Shown: piece after piece, positions 57,862-64,000 of the stretch
Layout: every line of letters starts with the position of its first letter
How positions within the stretch are numbered: the first letter of the stretch is position 1
From: Nakamurella leprariae
GTDB lineage: Bacteria; Actinomycetota; Actinomycetes; Mycobacteriales; Nakamurellaceae
Assembly: GCF_016918035.1 (NCBI RefSeq)
Contig: NZ_JAERWK010000015.1
Coordinates: 62,001-126,000 of the forward strand
Length of the DNA stretch: 64,000 nt
Direction: 5' to 3'
Position numbers and translations under genes: made by a program
Notes under the pieces: model-generated
Database searches by the model: none
What the model saw: only the letters and a program-made list of their open reading frames with translations
Told to the model about the DNA's origin: nothing

Positions 57862-59333
57862 GCCGGGTCGTGGTCGTCGGTGGCGGGTTGGCTGGTCTCT
57901 CAGCGGCCTGCCGGCTGCTCGGCGCCGGGCACCAGGTCACCGTGGTCGAGCGTGAGCCGGTCCCCGGCGGCCGGGCGGGGGTGCTGCACCGCGACGGCTT
58001 CACCTTCGACCCCGGCCCGTCCGTGCTGACCATGCGGGACCTGATCGCCGACGCGCTGCGCGCGGTCGGCACCGAGCTCGACGACGTGTTGCCGATGCGG
58101 CGGCTCGACCCCGCCTACCGGGCGAGCTTCGCCGACGGCAGCACCATCCGGGTCCGGGCCGGCCGGGACGCGATGCGTGCCGAGATCGCCGAGACCTGCG
58201 GCAGTGTCGACGCCGCTGCGTTCGACGACTTCGTCGAGTGGCTGCGCCGGCTGTACCGGGTGGAGATGCCGCACTTCATCGACCGGAACTTCGACTCGCC
58301 GCTGGGTCTGCTGTCCGACCCGGTCGCCGCGGCCCGGCTGGTGCGGCTGGGCGGGTTCGGCCGGCTCGGCCCGGCGGTGCGCCGGTTCTTCCGGGACCCC
58401 CGGTTGCACAAGCTGTTCAGCTTCCAGGCGCTCTACGCCGGACTGTCGCCGGAGTCGGCGCTGGCCCTCTACGCGGTGATCACCTACATGGACAGCGTCG
58501 AGGGGGTCTGGTACCCCGAGGGCGGGATGCACGCGGTCCCGCTCGCGCTCGCCGCCGCGATCGAGAAGGCGGGTGGGGAGCTCAGTCTCGGCTCGTCGGT
58601 CGAGGAGGTGCTGCGCCGGGGCGACGGCCGGGTGGCCGGGGTCGCGCTGGCCGGCGGGCAGCGGATCGCGGCCGATGCCGTGGTCTGCACGCTCGACCTG
58701 CCGGTGGCCTACCGCCGGCTGCTGCCGGACCTGCCGGCGCCGCGGCGGCTGCGCACCGCGCGGTACTCGCCGTCCGCGGTGGTCTGGCACGTCGGGGCCA
58801 AGGGTCGGCCGGGGCCCGAGATCGGCCACCACAACATTCATTTCGGCGACGAGTGGGCCGGCGCCTTCCGAGCGCTGCTCGAGGAGAAGACGCTGATGCC
58901 GGATCCGTCCCGGTTGGTGACGGTGCCGTCGGTGTCGGACGACTCGGTGGCTCCGCCCGGATCCACCGCCATGTTCGTGCTGGAACCGGTGCCCAACCTG
59001 TCGGCCGACCTGGACTGGCGGCGCGAGGCCGGCCCGATGCGGGACCGGTTGCACGTCTTCCTGCAGCAGCACGGGTACCCGTCGGAGGTGGTGGCCGAGG
59101 AGCTGGTCACCCCGGCCGACTGGGAGACGCAGGGCATGGAGGCCGGGACGCCGTTCGCGCTGGCCCACACGTTCGCCCAGACCGGCCCGTTCCGGCCGGC
59201 CAACCACGACCGGCGGGTGCCGGGCATGTTCTTCGCGGGCTCGGCCACCGTGCCCGGGGTGGGGGTCCCGATGGTGCTCATCTCCGGCAAGCTTGCCGCG
59301 GAGCGGGTCGACGCGTACCTGGGGGCGGCGTGA
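57858..59333 (+). CDS. crtI: phytoene desaturase
   Basis: 491 residues. Seen: FAD motif VVVVGGGLAGLSAACRLLGAG (4-24), EREPVPGGRAG, the CrtI GVWYPEGGMHAVPLALA segment and the C-terminal FAD-closing FFAGSATVPGVGVPMVLISGKLAAERV. It introduces conjugated double bonds into phytoene. ATG at 57858 overlaps the crtE stop (ATGA), and the stop overlaps crtB (GTGA). Complete. Confidence 0.95.
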   Translation: MSRVVVVGGGLAGLSAACRLLGAGHQVTVVEREPVPGGRAGVLHRDGFTFDPGPSVLTMRDLIADALRAVGTELDDVLPMRRLDPAYRASFADGSTIRVRAGRDAMRAEIAETCGSVDAAAFDDFVEWLRRLYRVEMPHFIDRNFDSPLGLLSDPVAAARLVRLGGFGRLGPAVRRFFRDPRLHKLFSFQALYAGLSPESALALYAVITYMDSVEGVWYPEGGMHAVPLALAAAIEKAGGELSLGSSVEEVLRRGDGRVAGVALAGGQRIAADAVVCTLDLPVAYRRLLPDLPAPRRLRTARYSPSAVVWHVGAKGRPGPEIGHHNIHFGDEWAGAFRALLEEKTLMPDPSRLVTVPSVSDDSVAPPGSTAMFVLEPVPNLSADLDWRREAGPMRDRLHVFLQQHGYPSEVVAEELVTPADWETQGMEAGTPFALAHTFAQTGPFRPANHDRRVPGMFFAGSATVPGVGVPMVLISGKLAAERVDAYLGAA

Positions 59334-60286
59334 GCACCTCGCCGTCGTCAGCGGCGGAGGTGCGGGATCCGGTGCTGCAGGAGGGCTACCGGCGCTGTGC
59401 CGAGCTGACCCGGGAGTACGGCACCACCTACTTCTGGGGAGCGGCGCTGCTGCCGCGGTCCCGGCGGCGGCACGTGTACGCGGTGTACGCGCTGTGCCGG
59501 CTGGCCGACGACATCGTCGACGTGCCGGACGACGCGGACCGCGACGTGGCCGAGCTGACCTCACGGCTGGCCGCGTTCGCCGGCTCGTTCCGCACCGCGT
59601 TGGCCGACGGCGGCAGCGACGACCCGGTGCTGGCCGCGGTGGCGCAGACGGTGCGCGCGGTCGAGATCGAGCCCGAGTGCTTCGACCGGTTCTTCGGGGC
59701 CATGGCCATGGACCTGACCACGACCAGCTACCGCACCTGGGACGACCTGCTCGGCTACATGGAGGGCTCGGCCGCCGTCATCGGCGAGATGATGCTGCCG
59801 GTGCTCGATCCGATCGCCCCGGCCGCCCGGCAGCCCGCCCGCTCCCTCGGGCTGGCCTTCCAGCTCACGAACTTCCTGCGGGACGTCGGCGAGGACCTGG
59901 GGTACGGCCGGGTGTACGTGCCGCAGGAGGACCTGGAGCGGTTCGGTGCCGATCCGGCGGAGCGGCGGGTGACGCCCGAATGGCGGGCGCTGATGGCGTT
60001 CGAGGTGGCCCGCAACCGCCAGCTGTACCGCGCCGCGGATGCCGGGATCCCCTTGCTGCCACCGCGTTCGGCGCGCTGCGTGGCAACCGCCCGGGTGCTG
60101 TACGCGCGGATCCTGGATCTCATCGAGCAGGCCGACGGGGACGTGTTCGGCGAACGACTGCGGGTGCCGACGTGGCGCAAGGCCGGGATGGCGGCGCGGA
60201 TCTTCGTCGGTGGGCCGTCCGGGGCTCAGGCGCGCCCCGGACCGGCGGTGGCCGGCCCGGCAGGTGTCGATCGGGAGGTGGCGTGA
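59330..60286 (+). CDS. crtB: phytoene/squalene synthase
   Basis: 318 residues. Two Asp-rich motifs: LADDIVD with following acids near residue 65 and NFLRDVGEDLGYGRVYVP near 185. Seen also YFWGAALLPRSRRRHVYAVYALCR at the N-terminus. It joins two geranylgeranyl diphosphates to phytoene. GTG start at 59330 in crtI overlap. The C-terminus carries about 20 extra Ala/Pro residues. The stop lies next to the Rieske gene start. Confidence 0.95.
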   Translation: MSTSPSSAAEVRDPVLQEGYRRCAELTREYGTTYFWGAALLPRSRRRHVYAVYALCRLADDIVDVPDDADRDVAELTSRLAAFAGSFRTALADGGSDDPVLAAVAQTVRAVEIEPECFDRFFGAMAMDLTTTSYRTWDDLLGYMEGSAAVIGEMMLPVLDPIAPAARQPARSLGLAFQLTNFLRDVGEDLGYGRVYVPQEDLERFGADPAERRVTPEWRALMAFEVARNRQLYRAADAGIPLLPPRSARCVATARVLYARILDLIEQADGDVFGERLRVPTWRKAGMAARIFVGGPSGAQARPGPAVAGPAGVDREVA

Positions 60287-60287
60287 G

Positions 60288-61388
60288 ATGACCATCCAGC
60301 TGCGGGGCTCCAGGGCGGTTGCGTCGAGACCGGATGCCGCCCCGGCTCCGGGACTGCTGCACCGGCTGGCCGGCACCGGCAAGGACGGGCGGCCGCGCAT
60401 CCCGATCGCTCGACTGCCGCAGCCGTCCGTGGACATGATGGCGCCGACCTGGCGGCAGGCCGATCCGCAGCGCATCGCCTCCGCGCTGGAGCGGTCGCTG
60501 GCCCGCAACGCCGGCGGCTGGTTCGTGGTGGGGGCCAGTGAGGAGATCCCGGCCGAGGAGTCGGTGACCCGCACGGTGGACGGCCGCGAGATCGTGCTGT
60601 GGCGGGACGCGGCCGGCAACCTGGTCGCCGGCCCGGGCGCCTGCCCGCACCTGGGTGCGCTGCTGGAGCAGTGTGCGGTGGTGGACGGAACGTTGCTGTG
60701 CCGGTGGCACGGACTGCCGCTGCGACCCGGCACCCCGGACACCGATCCGTCGGCGACTGCCCGCAAGGGCTGGAACAGCTACCGGGCGCTCGACGACGGG
60801 GTGCTGGCCTGGGTGCGGCTGCCGGTGGAGGGCGAGACGCCCACCGACGCGCCGACGCTGCCGCCGAGACCGCCGGTGGAGGGTCATCTGCCGGCCGTCA
60901 TGGCGGTGACCGGCGTGTGCGAGCCGCAGGACGTGATCGCCAACCGGCTGGACCCGTGGCACGGCGCCTGGTTCCACCCCTACTCGTTCAGCCACCTCAC
61001 GGTGGACGACGACGCCAGCGACGACGACGTGCTCACCGTGGACGTCACGTTCCGGCTGTCCAGGACGTGGGGCGTGTCGGTGCGGGCCCAGTTCTTCACC
61101 CCGGACTCGAGGACCATCGTCATGCTCATCGTCGACGGTGAGGGCGAAGGCAGCGTGGTGGAGACGCACGCCACGCCGATCGGACCGGACGAGCAGGGCC
61201 AGCCCCGCACGGTGATCACCGAGGCGACCATCGCGTACTCGCCGCGCAACGGCTTCGCGCTGGCCCGCCGGGTGGCGCCGCTGCTGCAGCCGTTCATGCG
61301 CAGGACCGCGGCCCGGCTGTGGGTGGACGACCTCGTCTACGCCGAGCGGCGGTACGAACTGCGGGCCAAGGGCGAGTTCCCCGGCTGA
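60288..61388 (+). CDS. Rieske 2Fe-2S protein, DUF5914-like, in carotenoid operon
   Basis: 366 residues. Rieske ligands GACPHLG (about 117-123) and CRWHGLPL (about 137-144) are both complete. The C-terminal domain of about 180 residues (HGAWFHPYSFSHLTVDDD onward) is beta-rich and has no mononuclear-iron motif that I can see; in Streptomyces similar proteins in carotenoid clusters are named DUF5914. It may modify the carotenoid end group or chain. ATG 60288 is preceded by GGGAGG and lies 1 nt after the crtB stop. Confidence 0.85.
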   Translation: MTIQLRGSRAVASRPDAAPAPGLLHRLAGTGKDGRPRIPIARLPQPSVDMMAPTWRQADPQRIASALERSLARNAGGWFVVGASEEIPAEESVTRTVDGREIVLWRDAAGNLVAGPGACPHLGALLEQCAVVDGTLLCRWHGLPLRPGTPDTDPSATARKGWNSYRALDDGVLAWVRLPVEGETPTDAPTLPPRPPVEGHLPAVMAVTGVCEPQDVIANRLDPWHGAWFHPYSFSHLTVDDDASDDDVLTVDVTFRLSRTWGVSVRAQFFTPDSRTIVMLIVDGEGEGSVVETHATPIGPDEQGQPRTVITEATIAYSPRNGFALARRVAPLLQPFMRRTAARLWVDDLVYAERRYELRAKGEFPG

Positions 61389-61412
61389 CCCCGTCGGAGA
61401 CAACGGGTCTCA
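61387..61412. terminator. weak hairpin between Rieske gene and TetR gene
   Basis: GACC(C)CGT at 61387-61394 pairs with ACGGGTC at 61403-61409 with one bulged C. It overlaps both stop codons of the convergent genes. Confidence 0.35.
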
Positions 61413-62021
61413 GGCCGCCCAGTCGCCCAGTGCACCCTCCAGGGCGCCGAGCGCGGCGGCGATGAGCGGCTCCCGGTCGTCGGCCGGGCAGCCCAGACCC
61501 GCCCAGTGCAGGCAGGCGGCGTCGAGCAGGCCGAACCAGCCCTCCAGGGCGAACACGTGCCGCCGGGTCGTCGACGAGGCGAGGAGGTCGCGCAGTCGGT
61601 CGACGTCCGCGCGGCGCGCCTCCCGGCGGACGGCGGCGGCCGGTTCCGGGTCGCGGTGCGAGGCCAGCATCGAGGCGGCGAAGGCCTGCGGGTGGGCGGC
61701 CACCATGTCGAGCACCACCACGACCAGCGCCCGGACCCGGTCCCGGACGGGGACCCCGTCCGGCAGTGCGGTCAGGGCGTCCTGTTGGCGGGTGTGGATC
61801 TCGGCGATGGTGCGACGCACCAGGGCGGCGTAGAGCTCGCCCTTGGTCGGGAAGTACCGGTACAGCAGGGCTTCCGAGCCGCCGGCGGCCCGGGCCACCT
61901 CGGCCAGCGCCACCTGTTCGTAGGGCTGGTCGCGGAACGCGACCTCGGCCGCGGCCAGGATGGCGGCCCGGCGTTGGTCCGGATCCAGCCGTCGGCGGGG
62001 CGCCCGGTCGACTCGGCTCAC
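61410..62021 (-). CDS. TetR-family regulator
   Basis: 203 residues. N-terminal HTH: RAAILAAAEVAFRDQPYEQVALAEVARAAGGSEALLYRYFPTKGELYAAL (signature clear); the rest is the helical ligand domain with a hydrophobic core. Divergent from a GH13 glycosidase, with a CTGAG-N5-CTCAG palindrome between them. It may control itself and the glycosidase, and being convergent to the crt operon it is less likely to control that. Ligand unknown. GTG/ATG ambiguity is absent: ATG 62021 is used. Confidence 0.9.
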   Translation of the reverse strand: MSRVDRAPRRRLDPDQRRAAILAAAEVAFRDQPYEQVALAEVARAAGGSEALLYRYFPTKGELYAALVRRTIAEIHTRQQDALTALPDGVPVRDRVRALVVVVLDMVAAHPQAFAASMLASHRDPEPAAAVRREARRADVDRLRDLLASSTTRRHVFALEGWFGLLDAACLHWAGLGCPADDREPLIAAALGALEGALGDWAA

Positions 62022-62039
62022 CTCGACAGGCTACCGCCC

Positions 62040-62056
62040 ACTGAGCTAGCCTCAGT
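62040..62056. promoter_or_regulatory. TetR operator candidate
   Basis: ACTGAG (62040-62045) and CTCAGT (62051-62056) flank a 5-nt centre. A further CTCAGT occurs at 62074-62079. All lie in the 69-nt gap between the divergent TetR and GH13 genes. Confidence 0.55.
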
Positions 62057-62090
62057 TGCGTTGATGAGTCGCACTCAGTAGGGAGATCCG

Positions 62091-63344
62091 GTGTCCTGGA
62101 CCGACCACGTCATCTGGTGGCACGTCTATCCGCTCGGGTTCACCGGGGCACCGATCCGGCCCGACGGTCCGGTGGAGCCGGCGCCACGGTTGCGGCGCCT
62201 GCTGCCCTGGCTCGACCACGCGCTCGAGCTGGGTGCGTCCGGACTGGCGCTGGGGCCGGTCTTCGCGTCGCAGACCCACGGCTACGACACGGTCGACCAC
62301 TTCCGCATCGATCCCCGGCTCGGCGACGACGCCGACTTCGACGAGCTGATCGCGCAGTGCCGGGCGCGCGGCCTGCGGGTGCTGCTGGACGGGGTGTTCA
62401 ACCACGTCGGGGCGGAGCATCCGCTGGTGCGGCGCGCGCTGGCCGAGGGGCCGGACGGGGAGGTGGCCGACTGGTTCCGCATCGACTGGTCGGCCCCCGA
62501 CGGACCCCGACCGGCGGTCTTCGAGGGTCACGGCTCCCTGGTCGCGCTGAACCACGAGACTCCCGCGGTGCGAGACCATGTCGGCGACGTACTGCGGCAC
62601 TGGCTGGACCGCGGCGCCGACGGCTGGCGGCTGGACGCGGCCTACGCGGTGGACCCGGCGTTCTGGGCGGCGGTGCTGCCCGGGGTGCGCGACCAGCATC
62701 CCGACGCCTGGTTCGTCGGGGAGGTGATCCACGGCGACCACGCCGACATCGTGCGGTCCTCCGGGCTGGACTCGGTGACCCAGTACGAGCTGTGGAAGGC
62801 GATCTGGAGCAGCCTGGCCGACCGCAACTGCTTCGAGCTCGACTGGACGCTGCGGCGACACGGTGAGCTGCTGACGGTCTTCCGGCCGGCCACCTTCGTG
62901 GGCAACCACGACGTGACCCGGATCGCCACCACGGTCGGCCCGGATGCCGCGGTGCTCGCCGCGGTGGTGCTGCTGACCGTGGGCGGGATCCCGTCGATCT
63001 ACGCCGGCGACGAGCATGCGTTCACCGGGACGAAGGAGGACCGCCTCGGTGGCGACGACGCGGTCCGGCCGGAGTTCCCGGAGGCTCCGGACCAGCTCGC
63101 CGAGTGGGGGGCGGGGACGTTCCGCGCCCATCAACAGTTGATCGGGATCCGCCGCCGGCACCCGTGGCTGGTCGACGCCCGGACCGAGACCGTGGAGCTG
63201 ACCAACACCCGGTACGTCTACCGGGCCCACGCCTCGGACGACACAGCAGGTGACGCCTGGCTGCAGGTCGAGCTGGACGTGACCGGGACGCCCGCCGCGG
63301 TCGTCCGGGATCCCGGCGGGACGGAGCTGTTCGCGACGGGATGA
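62091..63344 (+). CDS. GH13 (alpha-amylase family) glycosidase
   Basis: 417 residues. The (beta/alpha)8 motifs are present: GLRVLLDGVFNHVG (region I), DGWRLDAAYAV with the nucleophile Asp (about 181), WFVGEVIHGD with the acid/base Glu (about 209) and FVGNHDVTRIA with the third Asp (about 273). It has no signal peptide, so it works on intracellular maltodextrins or trehalose-like substrates. The C-terminal beta domain is short. GTG 62091 follows AGGGAG. The substrate cannot be fixed. Confidence 0.92.
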   Translation: MSWTDHVIWWHVYPLGFTGAPIRPDGPVEPAPRLRRLLPWLDHALELGASGLALGPVFASQTHGYDTVDHFRIDPRLGDDADFDELIAQCRARGLRVLLDGVFNHVGAEHPLVRRALAEGPDGEVADWFRIDWSAPDGPRPAVFEGHGSLVALNHETPAVRDHVGDVLRHWLDRGADGWRLDAAYAVDPAFWAAVLPGVRDQHPDAWFVGEVIHGDHADIVRSSGLDSVTQYELWKAIWSSLADRNCFELDWTLRRHGELLTVFRPATFVGNHDVTRIATTVGPDAAVLAAVVLLTVGGIPSIYAGDEHAFTGTKEDRLGGDDAVRPEFPEAPDQLAEWGAGTFRAHQQLIGIRRRHPWLVDARTETVELTNTRYVYRAHASDDTAGDAWLQVELDVTGTPAAVVRDPGGTELFATG

Positions 63345-63347
63345 CGA

Positions 63348-64000
63348 TCAGCTCGGCGCGGACGGATCACCGTCCGCACCGGAGGCGTCGTCCGGTCCGT
63401 CGGCGGGGGCGCCGTCCAGCGCGATGATCCGCCGGGCGTCCTGGCGGCCGTCGGCGAAGTCGGCCTCGGGGTCGTCCAGCAGTCGCCGGGTGGCCGCGGC
63501 GTGCGTCCGGACCGCGTCGACTGGACTCTGCGCGGCGGTCGCGACCGGTGCCCGCGCGACGTCCCCGAGCGCGGCCAGCGCCCGGCTGAGACTGCGCCGG
63601 ACGTCCCGGCTGCCCCGACCGAGCTGCCCGACCAGTCGCTCGGCGAGCTCGGTGCGCGCCTGCTCCGGCGCCAGGACCACCGCGGTCCGCCAGGCGGCCC
63701 GGGCCACCTCGTCGTCCGGATCCTGCAGCAGGGCCGGCGTGATGGCCGGCCACGCGACCGGATCCCCGATCTTGGACAGGGTGTGCAGCGCCTGGCTGCG
63801 CGCCTGGGCACGGTCCCGGTCGAGCTGCCGCACCAGCCGGGGCACCGTCAGCGTCGCGGGCTGGCGGGTCAGCGCCCAGGTCAGCATGTCCCGGACGAAG
63901 AAGTCGGGCTCGACGGCGCACTGCTCGACGAGCAGGTCGATCTGCGCCGGGTCGGGGCGCGATCCGGCGGCGAGCGCCGCCTGCAGCCGGGTCGATGCCT
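63348..64000 (-). CDS. HEAT-repeat protein, 5' part cut by window edge
   Basis: Only the C-terminal 217 residues lie inside; the start is beyond 64000. Seen: repeated helical pairs of HEAT type (VPRLVRQLDRDRAQARSQALHTLSKIGD; AITPALLQDPDDEVARAAWRTAVVL; DVRRSLSRALAALGD) and an acidic C-terminal tail. The frame reads through the start-like ATG at 63887 into a further helical stretch (AQIDLLVEQCAVEPDFFVRD), so 63887 is not the true start. HEAT proteins of this kind serve as scaffold or lyase-like proteins; function unknown. Confidence 0.85.
   Translation of the reverse strand, partial: ASTRLQAALAAGSRPDPAQIDLLVEQCAVEPDFFVRDMLTWALTRQPATLTVPRLVRQLDRDRAQARSQALHTLSKIGDPVAWPAITPALLQDPDDEVARAAWRTAVVLAPEQARTELAERLVGQLGRGSRDVRRSLSRALAALGDVARAPVATAAQSPVDAVRTHAAATRRLLDDPEADFADGRQDARRIIALDGAPADGPDDASGADGDPSAPS

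Overview
The window is very GC-rich, has dense GTG/ATG starts with 4-nt stop/start overlaps, and carries marker families of high-GC Gram-positive bacteria: GAF-ANTAR protein, TadA with its partner gene, GlxA-type regulator, HrpA helicase, CYTH-CHAD protein and a Rieske/DUF5914 carotenoid gene. It is a chromosomal segment of an actinobacterium, perhaps near Nakamurella or Geodermatophilaceae (inference; no rRNA is present). No integrase, transposase or CRISPR array is visible.

Left part (0-7.6 kb): a small monooxygenase, a secreted lipoprotein, tRNA-Ser(GCT), an SDR / AMP-dependent acyl-CoA synthetase / zinc-free MDR oxidoreductase group, tRNA-Arg(ACG), and a subtilisin-family protease followed by a small ferredoxin-fold-like protein that may be its inhibitor or chaperone. 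From 7.6 to 16 kb lies a tellurite/stress (Ter) locus. Two TerD-domain proteins and a TerC-like DUF475 membrane protein run leftward. A tightly overlapping operon runs rightward: TIM-barrel C-C bond lyase, PRTase-TRSP, StiP/PELOTA and HAD phosphatase. Between protease and Ter genes sit a 46-codon gene, an alternating-palindrome operator candidate and a 130-nt near-pure G/C homopolymer tract that looks like poor sequence or assembly.

From 16 to 32.1 kb are mostly housekeeping and envelope genes: gluconokinase, two secreted lipoproteins (one an aspartic-protease-like fold), an NAD-dependent epimerase, CYTH-CHAD, SixA-like phosphatase, AI-2E-type membrane protein, GAF-ANTAR, 2H phosphoesterase, MFS transporter, HrpA and a CopD-like protein.

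From 32.4 to 51.1 kb is an accessory catabolic region, the most interesting part. A FadR-type regulator and a PuuD-like glutamine amidotransferase face a leftward eight-gene operon: sugar-type ABC transporter (binding protein, double ATPase, permease), an N,N-dimethylformamidase large-chain homologue, an SDR, a glutamine-synthetase-like ligase, an aldehyde dehydrogenase and a leucine/valine-type amino acid dehydrogenase. Read together they suggest import of an amide, hydrolysis to an amino alcohol, gamma-glutamyl protection of the amine, oxidation of the alcohol to an acid, removal of glutamate and deamination to a 2-oxo acid. The neighbouring block (NTF2-like protein, GlxA-type and Lrp-type regulators, an acetolactate-synthase-like enzyme and an AceE-like enzyme, both ThDP-dependent) could process 2-oxo acids. 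The pathway is inferred, not known.

The right part (51.1-64 kb) returns to core functions: an unidentified polytopic membrane protein, prephenate dehydrogenase, TadA with its partner, a zinc alcohol dehydrogenase, a carotenoid operon (crtE-crtI-crtB-Rieske), a TetR regulator, a GH13 glycosidase and a HEAT-repeat protein cut by the window edge.
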